In this document: piece by piece, positions 25,601 through 39,100 of the stretch
Numbering within the stretch: the first letter of the stretch is position 1
Layout of the letters: the number at the start of each line of letters is the position of its first letter
Assembly (NCBI RefSeq): GCF_001949145.1
Contig: NW_019091377.1
Span: forward strand, 887,910-950,510
Direction of reading: 5' to 3'
Length of the DNA stretch: 62,601 bases
Source: Acanthaster planci
Lineage: Eukaryota > Echinodermata > Asteroidea > Valvatida > Acanthasteridae
Notes under the pieces: generated by a model
What the model was told of the DNA's origin: nothing
The model's database searches: none
What the model saw: the letters and a program-made list of their open reading frames with translations, nothing else
Position numbers and translations under genes: made by a program

Positions 25601-28600
25601 CCACTCTTTATAACTGCCTCACTCTTTGCTTTAGAAACATTATTCCAGTTAGGGTCAGCAACACACTTGAAGGAAAGCTTAAGTAATTCTTTGCTCTACA
25701 GATGACAACTGCTAATTCACCCCCTTTAAAATCTTTGCTGATAAAGTACGACATCCTCCAAAACCCTTTGTTTGGAGGGTATTGATACATGTATGTCTCA
25801 TTACGTTAGAGCAACAAGGTCGTATCTCGTGTACAGAACAAATGAGAGTTACTACCTTGTTACACTGACATGACAATCTGGCTAATTGGCCAAACATGAC
25901 ACCTACAGGGAAAGTGTCAAAAGGTGAAAACTTTGCAGGGTTATTTCTGCAAAGTTTAACATTGCTTAGCGGGGTCAGTTTCAAAGCAAGAATCGCTGGG
26001 AACCAGTTGGTGCCCATAGACATCTCTTGACATTTTGGCTGGCAACCTGCATGTTAATCAACATTTTGATTAACAGCAGTTAGGATAGAGCTCTCATTTG
26101 TCCTGTACACAACTTGTGATCATTTTCAAGTCATTACTTGTATCGCAGGCCCAGCGGATGCCCGCACAGCCCCCGCCACCCAGCTACGACCCGGGCAAGC
26201 TGGCCTCAGACACGGCTACAGCAGCGACCACAGCGGCAGTGACAGCTGCCTTGGAGCAGCAGCGTCTGCAGCAGATTGAGTTCCTGAAGGAGATGAAGGG
26301 CCCTCTGGCCCCACCAACTCCAGCTGTACACACCAGGTTGGTTTGGCTCAGATTTACTTGCATATTCTCAATTGGTCACCTGGGATCAGTTGGTCCTCAT
26401 GCAGTTCCAAATTTGTTCCTTGCCTGTGCCTGAGCATTGAAACCTCTCTGCTTTCGGTACTCACTGAAGCTTGAAGCATTGGTTCTAAGCAAACATAGCT
26501 GCCAACCAACTACAAGCGAAGTGCGCCAGTGTTGGCCAGTAACATGATTTTGATTTTTCTCAATCACTCAGTCAAGTGGGTCCATCTTGAAATCTATTTC
26601 CTTTCATGGCGTACACAGGTCACTTGGTGTGGTTGACCGTACAGCTCTGTCCGGGGGTCAGCCAAGCCAGGCCAGTTACTCTGGCACCCAGGCCAGCTAC
26701 ACCAGCCACAGCAACAGCAGTGCGAGCGGTCGCTCGGACAGTCCACACTCCCCAAAACAGGACTACACGGATGATTTCACTGACAGCGCCAAGTCCCGGC
26801 GCTCGCCAACAAACTCTGTCAGCACAGGCACCATCCCCAAGGCCAGCTCTCTGTCCCCAGTGAGCGACCACACCCGTCCAAGATGGCCCAAATCCCCGAA
26901 TGGGTCAGATTCCATCCGGACAGCTAGTGACGTCCCCAGCACTCAGGATGGTTCCAGCCCGTCTATTCCAACAGAGTCTGGCTTTTCTCCTGCGAAGGTT
27001 GACTTCTCTCTGAGCCGACGGAGCAACTCCTCTATCAAAACGGCCTCCGACGTTGATGCAGTGAGCACAGTCAGGAGCCCAAGCATTGCTGAAGACATCC
27101 CCGACAAGCAGCATTCTAGCTATTACAGTTCCTCAGGCGAGTCCAGGACCAAGACATCCCCAAGTCTCACCCCATCGTCCACCAGCACCCCCATCCGGGC
27201 GAAAGACGAAGTCCGCCGGCCCCCGCACATGGTCAGTGACCTCACCCTTGACCTGGACGATTCCTTCACGCTGTCAGCGGAGATGTTGCGACAGCAGCTG
27301 CGCGATGAGGAGGTGCGTGCCCGCCAACAGGCGGCACTCTTCAAGCTGCGGGAGAAGACGTTGATGGAGAAAGCCAAGGTGGAACTGGAGTGGCTGGAAC
27401 ATGAGAAGAAACGATACAAGGAGAGCGGGGACACAGAGAAGCTGCAGGCGGCCCGCAAGAGACAGCAGGTGCTGGTGACCAGGGTCCAACAAGAACAGGT
27501 GAGAGGGACGAGCCATGGCCAAAACTTGCGGCTGTGGCTACAAATAACACATGCCCTGTGAAAGCCACTGGCTTGTGGCTACTGCCACTTCTTATAGACT
27601 TGTAAGTGGCTCCCAGCCACAGCCAGTGAATCAGATAGGGCCTCAGTAAATTTGTTCACAAGCATTCACGGTTGTGTCAGTAAAAGGTCTTGCAGTGAAA
27701 GAATTTTAAAATGTTGCCATATGTATGTTTGTAACAAATTAAGATAACGGTAGCATTTTTATTGAAAAAATTTTGAGGTAGACTATGAAGTGCCTCAACA
27801 ATGATACCCTTTGAATTTCAGTCATGACAAAGACATCATTTGCTCTGTCACCGTTAACCTCCCTGAAATAGTTCTCACTGTGATAATATTTTTGGTGTTG
27901 GTGTAATTTTTGGATTTTTCTCACCAATCGGTAGGCGGAGATTCGACGCCTGCGCGCTGCCCAGAAAGCAGCCAGCCACGAGCGGCAACTGCTCCTGTAT
28001 CAGCAGCAGGAGATTGCGCGCATGCGCAAGGCTACCGAGGCCGTCCGGGTTCAGATGCGCGACCTGTCCAACGTTTCCATCAGCTCATCCCTCGGCGGTG
28101 CCCTCAGTGGCTCAGACCAGGCCAGCGTTGCGGCCTCTCCCAGCCCTACCTCGCCCGACCTCCCTGAGGTCCTGTCAGACTCTTCCCCAGACAGCCCCTC
28201 TGTGCCCAACGCGGTGGAGGAAGGGGAGGAGAAGAAGCTCCAGCCAGGGGTGGGGCCTGCCTACGATAAGGAGGGCAGTGTCAAAGGTGAATTAACGCCA
28301 GCTGAGAAGCAAGCTCAGGTCATGCTGAAACTCAAGAAGATGCAACAGCCTCTCAGCATGAAGTAAGTTCCCTTGCTACACATCTCATTCAGGGATGGCT
28401 ATACTTAAAGTAAGCTTGCTGAATCTACCAACATCCCATATCGTACAGTTAACTAATGGCATATTCTTCCTTGAGCAAAATACCTTGTGGCCCGTGCAAG
28501 TTAATAGTGACTGGATTGTGCTGCCTGGATCCATCAAAACCCCACAAAACACCATCCTTTAGTTTTCATCATCTTAACCATATTCATAAATTAATGCTCA

Positions 28601-31600
28601 AGTAAGATGGTTAGAATGCCTCCCCTTCCCATTACAAAGTGGTACGGTCAACCTGATCTTAGCAGTTTTGTGTGTTGAATTTTTTGCTGGTAATATTTTT
28701 TGTCCAGTACTGTAAATGTAGAATTAAGTTTATATAACACTTTTTGCTATATAAACCTGTGTTGAAGGTTGCTAGTTTTGATCATACAGGAGGTATCCTG
28801 GAGTGTGTGACCCAGTAATACTTGTAATAAATACCAATTATGATAGCCATATGGCCATGAAATCAAGTCAGTCATGGTCATGGTCCATGACTCCCTCTGT
28901 GTGCTCAATGTACTAATAATCCACCTGGCTCACTGGCTTTGCCTCGACAGGTACCTGACCAAGCGCGAACAGCAGCTGACCAAGCGGAGACGAAATGCCG
29001 AGGAGCTGCTGGCCTGGCAGCGACGGCTGGACGAAGAGGAGAAGCAGGTGGTCAGCATGGAACGCGAGGCCATGCGACGGCTTGACAGCAGTGGCGGGAC
29101 TGCCAAGTCGCGCCCACCCATGAAGGCCCTGCCCCCATCCCACCAAGCCCTGAGGGATGACTCCGCCCGTGACTCGGACTCGGCCTCCCGTATCACTTCG
29201 GAGGCAGTGATGGACGCCGATAGTACTCGGCCCCATGCTCGAGAGGAGGGGAGACGAGAAGAGGATGGGCGTCAGGCAAGCAGCGGCTCCGTCCCCGAGG
29301 ACATCAGTCATGACAGTAGCGTGCCAGAGGAGGTCATTTCTGACTCATCGCCGAAGATCAGGTACATCTCACAGTCAATTTAGGTGCATATATCATGGAC
29401 CAGCTCAGTACAGTGATTTGTTCAGTGCAGAAAAAAAATTCACCTAGCAAAAACAGGTTACCGGCCAAAATGATGTTGATTGTATGCAGCGTGTCACTGG
29501 TTCAAAGCTGCTATTTACTACGCACTATATGATAGACAATTGTTGCTCCAAGACTCCGAAGTGCAGAGCGTTCATTCAGTTACATGTTATCTTCAAGATA
29601 CGTGAGCAAAGAAAAAAGTCGAGACAATTTTTTTTCCCAAAAGTGTCCTAGGAAACGCGCCATCTATGTGTAGAACTGCTTTTGTGTCACTGCTCGTTGT
29701 TGCATTCCTTTAAAAGCATATCACCTTGAGCAGGAAGTCTGTACACCTTAATATCTCGAGCCAATTAAGTATGCTTGTGCCGTGCAAGTGAAGTAAACGC
29801 ATTCATAACGATGGCCATAGTGTGAACTCTTACAGGTCAGAACCCCTAGTGTTGACCACTCAACCATGGCGTTCATTTCCTTGATTGCCAAATACATCAA
29901 TCACTAGGCCTTGCAGAAACAAAAACTTGTTTATGGCGTCAAGTATGCCAGGTGTGAGTTTTGATGATGTCTTTCTTAGAAGCCAGGAATGAGCATTAAT
30001 TGGATATTATGACAGAGCATTAAGACTATAATGCCTGCATCGCTGAATTTATCATCGGTAGATTGTCAGGAATGTCAGCCCTTTTGGTTCAGGTGTTTAG
30101 GTTTTAGTTTTTTTTTAAATTTTAGATGAAACATTTGCTCTAAATTTATGTGTTCATGTTTCCTGTTAACCTGAAACTTTAGGCACAAATTTTGCAGGCC
30201 TGTTACACTCTTGAGCTCTTCTCTGTTGTGAAGGACGATGCTTAGAAGAAAGGTTTTTAGAAAAATTTGGTCTGACCGAACTGTCATCAAAACCGGGTTT
30301 TCCGTGTGTTTTTCTGCAGCACTACTCGGACGGCCTCCGTCCCCAGCAATGACGACACCCTCAAGCACTCGGACTCCATCTTGGAGGAGTACACCAGCGA
30401 GTCCTTTGAGTCGGCCGATCGCACCCTCACACCGGCGAGGTCCTCCCCTGCACCACCGCCGCCGGCCGCGGCGGCCACAATACCCCTCCGCTCCTCCCAG
30501 CACAGCACCCCTCCGTCCAGCCTAGACTCGTTCCGTGCCCCCCTGTCTCCCCACCGCCGGATCCTGGAGTCAGAGAGTGGGTCAGAATCAGAGAAGTCCT
30601 TCTCGCAAACCGTGTCTGGTAAGCCTCTTCGTATGACTGCTCTAACTTTATATGGTCAACTGCCGTTGAAATATTCCTGGACAACAAACTTGTCTAACAT
30701 TTGAGCATGAGGTTACTTTCCAACTATTCTGAGAAATAATTGGCGCTTGGAAGTTTCCCTGAGCTGACATTGTTTCTGCAGATTGTGAGGCTGGTTCATA
30801 GGAGAGACTCAGTGCAATAGTCAGTCAATTCTTGGCCAGTTTCACTTACGTTCATAGATGGAAATTATTCATCTTTGGAACATGGCACTGGTCAAAATAA
30901 AATCCTCCGAGTTTTTATTTTGCTTCATGCTAATGTTTTTGGTAAATACAACGCTGTGACTTTGGCTGTAGCCTAAATTCGCAGTTAGTATGGAAGTTTG
31001 TTTTTGTAATTGTTTTGTCAACTCATGTTTGTGCTTCCCACATTTTGTTCTCTCAGCCTTAAAATATCTCCCAAGGCTTACTGTACTTTGCCTCAACGCA
31101 TTGAAAAAGGCAATAAATATTTCATGCATGCCTTACTTGTGTGCTAATTAATCCAAAGTTTAGTAATCATCCTACAAACAAGTTGGATTGATTTAATTCA
31201 GGTAAGGGTGGGAATTTACTTCAGTTTGAAAAACGTTTAGAAAACTTTCCCGTACCATTTAAATGTGTAACTGTCGTATCCTTTTATACTACGGTGTCAT
31301 TGAAAACTTTAAGCACAACAAATTGTATACAATGTAAAGAGTTGACACAAAGTTCCGGTGATGAGTTCACGGTATTCCTTTGATATGATTGAGCAGTACA
31401 GTGTTCTGAAAATCAGATTACGTTACGGGCATCACTTACAATAAAAACGGGTGCCAGATTGCGTCAGTCAAAACATCAAACCTCTAAAAGGGGAGGGGGT
31501 TCCATTTAAACGTTTGGGAAAATCTGTTAGCAGATTTTGAATAAACATGTAAACATCCCACGGTTCAATTTAACCTAAAAGGCGTGGTTCCTTTCATGTC

Positions 31601-34600
31601 AGAAATTGCATCTGACCAGAGCGACATCGAGGGGCGCGTCAAGGCGTTGGAGTCCGAGCTAAGGAAACGCAAGATGGAGGCAGACAAGCTGCGGCGACAG
31701 CAGAAACGTATGCAGCGGGAGAAGCTGAAAGCCCAGGAGGCTAGTCTGAAGAAACAGCTGGAGGTAAGTATTGCCATGAAATACTGGATGGCTTCTATAG
31801 GCAAAGTCATTTGTACAAGTAGGCTGTGATTGAAAGTTGTGGCTATGGCTGGAATTAACTTAGTCCTATGGAAACTACTAGTTAGTTTTTGTAGCCACTT
31901 TCCATAGACACCTGCTTTACTTCAAGCCACAGCCGTAATTTGAAGTTAGCCCAGTCTACTGAAAAAAAAATCAGTTTCGGCTGTGACTGGAAATAGAGAA
32001 GCCATTGGTTTGCAGCTGTAGCCACTTCCCATAGATACGTGTGCTTCATTAAGTCAACTCTAGTAGGGGGTTGTCAAAGAAGTAGTTAGAATCTGTATTC
32101 CCTTTTCTCAAAGATGGCAAAAAAACCTGCCACACATGCTCGTACTTGACCTGCCTGGGTCTTTCTGTTGTTTGATTTCTTGCAATCTCAATCTTTTCCG
32201 TCAGGCTTACGACAAGCTTATTGAAAAGACCAAGGCCGAGCTCAAGAATGAGTCGGAGGCCGCCGGTGCGAAATCTGCTTCATCAATGGCTGTCAAGCCT
32301 CAAATCAAGCAGCTGCGGCTGACAGAGGCCCAACGCCTCAAGGACCGCTCCCACACCCGCTCCCTGCGCCAGCGCACAGCCTCGGAGAGCAGCAGTGGGC
32401 GGGACGGGCGGGCGGAGCTGGGTGGGGCCATGCACAAACAGCGGTCGGTGTCAGAGGGCAGCATGTCCAGCCGGTCCAGCTTGGATGAGGAGGCGGGGCT
32501 GGGAAGGGACCACTCCTACTCATCCGTGGGCTCAGTGTTTACCCCACCCACAACCCCACGACTTGCTGAGGGTGAGTTTTCATAATCATTTGTTTCCAAC
32601 TGCTTTGTATAGACAAACATGCCAGTAATTTGCACACTACAGCTCAGAAAAGAAATTTGAGAAGGACACTTACTTTTAACAGTTCTGTTACTAGAACAGT
32701 TACATTATTTCATCTCATATGTCCCAAGTGCCTCAACACATGGAATGGGTCAGATTTCTGGTCATTGGACCTGGGTGTTGGCTATCAGTGGGGTCTCCAC
32801 AAGAATCAAGAAATGTTTGAACAATCTTACAAGAATTTGATCTTTAGAAACAGTTCAAGCATATTTAAATATCAACATTAACCACTCGTTCATCTCTTTT
32901 TGTTAAATAGATACCACTCCTCCTCCTCCCAAATCACTTTCACCATCCCCTTCCACCAAGCGAGACAAGAGCAGCATCTCTGCCAGTATCTCTGAGGAGG
33001 TCTTTGAAAGGACGTCCAGCAGCACTTCAGATGAAGACTCCCAGAGAGTGGTGACTGCAAGCCGGAAGAGCCAGAGCCCTGATGAATTGTCCCACCGTAG
33101 GGGAGGACCACAGCACCTAGAAGAATGTGAAGAGCAGAGGGACTCCTCTGCCTTGTCGGAAGTTTCGGAGGACGTTCCGTCCGCGTACAGCTCTGTCTCA
33201 GCCACACCTGAGATCTCTCTCAAAGAGTCGCCTAGATCTGATGTTGAAACGGATGTTCAGAAAGCTAGCCTCTCTGTGAAGGCCCGGGAGGAATATCAGG
33301 AGGTCAAAGATCAGAGGTCAGAACAGTCTGAAGCTTCGACTGTCCCTGAGGAGGTCTTTTCTGCAGGAAGCTCGCTTTCACAAGACTCTATCAGGTCCAT
33401 CTCCAAGAAGATTGTCTTGGACGAAAGAAAATATTCTCCAAAGACAGAACCTGCTGAGAATGTTGAAACGCTGGAGAAGAAATCACCAGCTCTTGTAGCT
33501 GGTCGCTCTGCAGATGACCTCTCCCAGAAGAGTGAGAAATCATACTCGCTCTCAAGCTCAGTGCGATCGTCCCATCGATCTCGAACTCAGAGTGAGCAAT
33601 CAGGTGCAAGCTACAGTGAAGACTTTGTGGAGTCATCCATCTCCATCGGGGTCAAGAACAAGGAGAGCTACTTGGAAGACACAGACGACGACATCAGCGA
33701 GCAGCTCTCCATTGCCAGTGAACCCTCGGAGCCCAGTTTTGCAAGCAGCGGAAAGCCTTCGTTCATTCTGTCGCCAGGCAAACTCTCCCTTGAAGCTGCA
33801 AAAAATGACCTAGAGGTTGCTCCCGAAGTAACCGTCTCTGAGAGGGGCAGCAGTGAAGAGCAGGAGAAGCTGGAAGCTGTCAGCGAAGATGATGAGAGAA
33901 CGCCTGTGCCGTCTCCTCAGGAGGAACAGCTAGAGACGTCCCAGGACTTCACGGGATACCAGATCGGGGACCGTGTGATGGTTGGCAGCAAAGAACAGGG
34001 AACCCTACTTTTTAAGGGGATGACCCACTTTGCACCAGGCTGGTGGGGTGGTGTTGAACTCGATGACCAGAAGGGAACAAATGACGGATCGCTAGACGGA
34101 CATGTGTACTTCCAGTGCAAACCGAGCCACGGGATGTTTGTCCCAGCCGACAGACTTGAGCACCTCGCTCCTGAGCCGGAAAGAGAGGAGACGGAACCTG
34201 AGGAAGACTCGCCCGTCGAAGAGGACTTGCCCAGTGTGGCCTCGGAAGGCTCCAACATCAGCCAAAGGAAGATCTTGCAGGGTCTCAAGGACAAGGAGAA
34301 CGACAAGCCCGAATACTCTCTGCTGTCATCCCTGTCCTCCAAGACCCCATCTGAGCCCATCAAACCCCTGGCTCAGGTGCTGAAGTCAGAAGCCACGGAC
34401 GATGACTCAGTGGTCGAAGATCTCTCAGAACCGATGACCGACGATGCTGCTTTAGCTGCCCTGATTAGCTCGGCAGCAGCAGCTGTGGAGTCCTTCCATG
34501 AGGATGATATTAATCATATCTTTCCTCAGTCTGCAGATGCCCAGACACCGCGAGGAGCTCCTGAACAGGAAGCTTCACCTTCCCGATCAAAGGAGCAGTT

Positions 34601-36110
34601 GGTGGACTCCATCACAGACCACCTGACAGCAATAGTGATGAAGGACTCAGTGAAAGCTATCGCAGAGGTGGCTGAGAGGCACACACTACAGGACGATGGC
34701 AGAAAGGAGATCAGCGAAGCAAAGGGCTCCTTGAGAAGCACCTCAACAGAGAAGCCAAGTGGATCTCTGCTTGGGATGCTTGTTCAGGATGATGCCATCA
34801 AGTCTACAAGAGATGTTATGCAGGATAAGGGAGAAAGGCAAGACAAAGTGGACGAGAAAGCCAATCAAAAGGTCGCAATCAAGAGGAAAATTGACTCCAC
34901 CACCCAGACCCTTCTCACTGAGGCCATCACAGAAATCATGACTCTGAGAAACAAACGTGCCAAACAGAAAGAATCAGAGGGTAACCTCAGAACTACATCT
35001 CTGCCTGAATCACCCAAGTCACCCTCCCCAGAGACACCCTGCCCATCCCCCTTTGTTCGGGTTGCTACCCCATACACGCCAGACAGTGAGAGCCCCATCC
35101 CCCAAGAGGACGCAACACTGGATGACGACATCTTTATCAACCGCGTCAAGGTGGAGACGAACAATTTGGATCTGAAAGATCAGGATCAGTTTCCAGTGGC
35201 CCGGCCGGGATCTCCGGTTTTTGGAGAGTCCAGTGGCTTTAACCCAGAAGCCCTCAGTGAGAAGTTGGAGCAAATGCAGCAGTTGAATGCTGACATCTTT
35301 GAGGGGGACCTGTTTGGGGAGCAAGAGTGGTTCGATGACGACTTCGGCTCCATGCCCAAGAGCAAGAGCATCATCCAGGTGCCAGTGCGGAGCCAGGAAG
35401 TGTCGGTCCGCTCCCTGCCACCCAGCCCCAGCACCCCGGAGCCCAGCCGGCTTGACCTGACCCGGATCGCCCAGGAGCCTTTCTATGCCATCCCCCACAA
35501 CCGCAGAGACGTAAAGTCCCTGGTAGGCAGGTCTGTCCAAGTTGTTCACGAGAAGGCTGTCCTTGGGGAGAGGACGGCCTCCCTCTTCCCTCCGGCCGAG
35601 ATCATGGGTGAAGACATCCAGGGCTCGGACATCGAGAGCACCAGCCAGAGATCCTACAAGCGGCTCATCTTTGACCTTGTCGGAGAGGCCTACCAGGACA
35701 TCACCTCAGAGCAGGAGCAAGGCGAGCAGCTGCCCTGGACCAAGACCAAGCGTAGACCCCGCAAGTACTTCTTCGACAGGCCGCCCCGGGAGCTCCCCGA
35801 CCTGGCCCAGGTGGTGGAAGACCGGGCGCTGTTTGTGACCGGGCTCGCTGGCCGGCCCAAGCCGGACCCAGCACTGGCCCGCTTCGGTGGCAAGAAGAAG
35901 AAAGACCACGTGGATGAGATTCTGACGTTGGAGCTCCGGGAGGAGGAGCAGGAGTGGGTGAATTACGACGACGATGAACTCGCCGTCAAAATGCAGCTGA
36001 CGGAGGCCATCTTTGACTCGCTGCTGACGGACACTGCAATGGCGTTGAACAGGATTCAGGACAGGCGACGAGCGAGGATGACACCTCAAGAGCCAGAAAT
36101 TGAATTCTGA
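13618..36110 (+). CDS. CEP350: Centrosome-associated protein 350 (CAP-Gly), 3554 aa, 22 coding exons
   Basis: CEP350 is a large centriole/centrosome protein that, in vertebrates, binds FOP (CEP43) and CEP19 and anchors microtubules and promotes ciliogenesis. Coding exons, all joining in phase: 13618-13699, 14713-14756, 15309-15503, 15815-15881, 16187-18075, 18498-18819, 18994-19371, 20640-20815, 21169-21514, 22476-22669, 22779-22927, 23190-23631, 24153-24434, 25374-25538, 26149-26336, 26619-27498, 27935-28362, 28951-29361, 30320-30618, 31603-31763, 32205-32571, 32911-36110. Blocks collinear with human CEP350 include RKVATAP.APAYKGF (about residue 397), RHYDTDKVR (about 659), EESVRQLSD and SLAQQESVSLA (exon 13), YLTKREQQL (exon 18), DQSDIEGR (exon 20), a CAP-Gly domain (about 2838-2909) and a C-terminal block ending near WVNYDDDELAVKMQL. 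Much of the rest is Ser/Pro-rich and low complexity, with coiled coils in exons 13-21. The protein is longer than human (about 3117 aa). The N gap lies in intron 13; phases and collinearity suggest no exon is lost. The start is the only ATG after the acceptor at 13557. Confidence 0.96.
14713..14756 (+). other. CEP350: CEP350 44-nt micro-exon
   Basis: This short exon is needed to connect phase 1 at 13699 with phase 0 at 15309. It reads DLTTAWNNHAEAKSV, which aligns with the N-terminal DITTSWDALSQTKAA region of human CEP350. It has acceptor AG at 14711-14712 and donor GTAAGT at 14757. It is too short for ordinary ORF detection and was found by frame and homology. Confidence 0.85.
20640..20815 (+). 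other. CEP350: CEP350 exon 8 with an IQ motif and two in-frame acceptors
   Basis: The exon encodes IQAAYRGHSVR (20711-20743), an exact match to the IQ consensus IQxxxRGxxxR, in the context ATRIQAAYRGHSVRQKL. IQ motifs bind calmodulin or calmodulin-like light chains, including centrin in some centrosomal proteins; binding here is inference. The upstream AG pairs at 20638-20639 and 20644-20645 are 6 bp apart and both keep the frame, so two isoforms differing by Gly-Thr are possible. Confidence 0.8.
23885..24073. repeat. 25-bp minisatellite in CEP350 intron 12
   Basis: Seven full units and a partial one, consensus TGTGAAATGACCCTGTGACT plus GAATT, repeat with an exact 25-bp period and few substitutions (some units read TGTAAAATGACTCTGTAACT). 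The unit resembles the interior of the hAT-type element at 6964, and the following TGGACTCAACTGGAACACTC resembles a hAT end, so it may be an expanded MITE interior. It lies between exons 12 and 13. Confidence 0.92.
24445..25320. repeat. Tandem repeat of AGTACT/TTGCTT units spanning an assembly gap
   Basis: Both sides of the N run (24560-25236) carry the same irregular 25-40-bp unit, such as CTTCACTAGTATTCAAAGTG on the left and CCTAGTATTCAAAGTGTATT on the right, with further AGTACTCCAAGTTGCTT copies. The unresolved stretch is therefore probably more of this array. It lies within CEP350 intron 13. The true length is unknown because 677 N may be an estimated gap size. Confidence 0.8.
24560..25236. 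other. Assembly gap (677 N)
   Basis: Run of N. Apparent open reading frames across it are artefacts. Exons 13 and 14 of CEP350 on either side are both phase 0, and their joined product matches the spacing seen in human CEP350, so a missing coding exon is unlikely. Confidence 0.99.
33957..34170 (+). other. CEP350: CAP-Gly domain of CEP350
   Basis: The domain begins YQIGDRVMVG, continues through GTLLFKG and PGWWGGVELDD, and ends with HGMFVPADRLEHL. The ligand-groove motif GKNDG reads GTNDG, closer to the canonical form than the human CEP350 version (GNNNG). CAP-Gly domains bind C-terminal EEY/F tails of tubulin, EB proteins and CLIP-170. It sits in the 3.2-kb last exon. Confidence 0.97.
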
Positions 36111-39100
36111 TAAACTGCATAGGTAAACCTGGGTAAGAAATAAAATGTGAACTCGGAACTATGAGGACTTGCATTCTTAAAGTATGTCAATAATACACTA
36201 ATGCTTCTGTACACACAAACACGTTTTTAGTCCCGGAAAGGTTAAAGTTCAGGCACAGGATGGATCTTATTGATTTGATCCACGAAATGAAATAGGAATT
36301 AAATTATTGCATTCAAATGCTGCAGCAGCATTTCTGGTGAAGAAATGAAATTATCTGTACCCACTTGCGCGCACACACAAATATTCCTTCAAGTTTATAG
36401 TCAAGTGTCATACTTGATAGGTGTTTCAAGCAGTGTATCTTTAAAATGCAAATATAAATGATATCCACAAGTCTGCAAGTTCTACAAAATCTGCTGAAAT
36501 CCCTAGGCTTCCAGTTGATACCATAGAAAGCATCTTCCTTAATAAAAGCCTTTTCCTAGCCAGTGATGTTTGTAGCAAATGATATGCTGTCTTCGTCCTT
36601 CGCACGGCTCTCGCTTAGAAATGATCATAGAACTCTAAAGCGTTTCAGCAAAATTCTGGCTTGATTTCAATGCATAAAGATGGTTGGGGTTTTTTGCTCT
36701 CTTCAGAAAATCTGTGACAAAGTCTTTAATGCCTGCAGATGTGACTATTTATAAAGGAGGAAGACACAAACAACGGGGATTGTAAAAAAGGTCGTGTAAA
36801 TTTCTGACTGACTGAATGGGACCTGTACATTGTCGTAAGTGCTCTTTGGCCAATTTTTTTTGTATAAAAAGAAAGAAAACAAGACTATATTATTTATACT
36901 CAGCAGTGCCTAGTATGAAAAGAAACGGTTAATGCGCAATCCTCGGCATGTGCAGTCTAAACGTGGTTTTTAAGGCAGAGTGGACAGTAGAGAATGTTGC
37001 ATTTTTGACAAAATGTAGAGATTCTTTAGTAATTTTTACCAAATTGCCATTATAGGACATTGTGTGTGAGTTACCTTTTTTTTCCCATAATTTTGTTATT
37101 TGTTTTATTATGGTGGATTTAATTATTGGGTTTTTTGTTTTTCTTTGTTGACCTGTTGTTGTATTTAAAGTGAGATTTATTCCCGGTCTTAAGACAGTTT
37201 GCAGAAACTTCATTATCAACACATCCAAATAAGACCCATGCTGGCAGAGTTCACTTTGTTTTATTGTTGTTTTTGCCAAATATGCGGGCTATCCTCTCGC
37301 TCGAGGTAGAATCATTATAAATCTGTCACAGCACTTTAGGAAATCAAACGTATCTGTTTGTAAGGCTGCATAGAATAGCTAGCATTCAACGAATACACAG
37401 TTCACCATTTTAAACCATGTGCCACTCACAATCTGTTTGTTATTTTGACCCCAAAATCTCAAGATTTTTATCTTATCTTGTTTTTGTGGGTCTTCTGTTT
37501 TATTTCCAAAGTTTTTATTATTTATTTATTTTTTCAACTTTATTTTATACAAATTGCTTCAAGTGCCGTAATATTGATACTTTGGGAGGGGTGTAGTTTT
37601 TAGTTGGTGTAATACTAGTTATAGGTCATAGGTTAGAGGTCGTAGGTTATGTGGGAGGGCCTTTGATTGGTTGTATGTACATATTGAAAATAATTCTAAA
37701 CAATCCTGCAAGATGCCAAAGAAAATTGTAAGTATAAATTGAATGCTGCAGATGCATAGCAATTGAGTTCCATCACACAAGCCTATCTCCAGGATGGATT
37801 GGTACCTGCTCTCTGTTTAGCCACTGTGTAGGGATTTTGCGCCACTCTCCTTGGGAACAAGACCATAGTGTTCGCTTGTGTGGAAGACGCTGATATCTAG
37901 CCGCACATGTGTACAAAGAGCTTTCAAGGTATACTTAGAAATGACTCTAATGCATACATTTTCTACTCGATAACTTTTCTGCAACTGATAGGACTAAGGT
38001 ATACGTAGTTGTTATAACAACCTAATATAACTAATATATGAAATCTTGTGGGGCAAATATTTCTGTACAAACGTGGCTTTTCTGAACCATACCCAGTGCG
38101 CATAATTAAAAAATAGTGAAATATGCAGATCACAGAAAGACCAAATTAAGTTACCTAGAAAAAAGACACAAAGTGACCCAAATTTACCTGTAGCCATTTT
38201 GCTATAAAATGTCCGGTCCATAAAATGTAGTTTGTCAAATAACTTCATGATAGTACATGTACATGCCATGATCGCAACTTTTGCCCGCTCAAAAACCTAG
38301 AATACTTCTCAATCTAGTGGCCCCATCCGTCCTTAGAAATGTTTCTTACGCAAGCGTTTCTGTTTTATTCAACAGGTCCAAGGACCCATAATCCTCCATT
38401 AGGGTGATATATTTCTACTCTTAAGATGCAAATGAACAAAAAGAAACGGTTTTGTAATCAGAGCAGAATTTAGTTGATTTTTATACTAAGTGTTAATTTA
38501 TGTTTTCAAATTGTAACCACTTCTGTCTTACAATTTATGGTAATGCTATTTGGTATAGGCATTCATATATTAAACTTGGCTGAAACCGTTAGGTGCTTTA
38601 CATCTGGTAATTAATTGAATTCATAGATACAGGTTTGTTAACCACCAAGTTTTTTTCTTTAAATATTTTTTTTTAAATCAAGGGTGTAAGATTACAGAGG
38701 TGTTAAAAATTGCTCTGAAGACTTAATTCTGTCCACAACAAATTATTTTGCAACAGCTTTAGGCAAAATCCCAGAATGTGAAAGAAACGAGAGTAGCAGC
38801 CCGATACCTGCATTGTAAAATGCTGACTTTCGTTATGTTACCAGTCTAGGATTCTAGGTGCCACACTGCATTCTATCTAGAAGTCACTGGTTGTCAATGT
38901 ACAATGGCAGCCATAAGGCAAAACAAATCCTGGTTTCTCCCTGGTAAGGACAGATGTAATTGGTGATTTTAAACTGTGTCTAATGCTATGTGAATTGTAC
39001 ATTTATATTATTTTTTGGTGTCTGCTAATTTATTTGCGTGAATAGTTTGTAATTTGTATTGCAATATTTAAAAAAAAAGGATGCTATATATCTATGGTTT

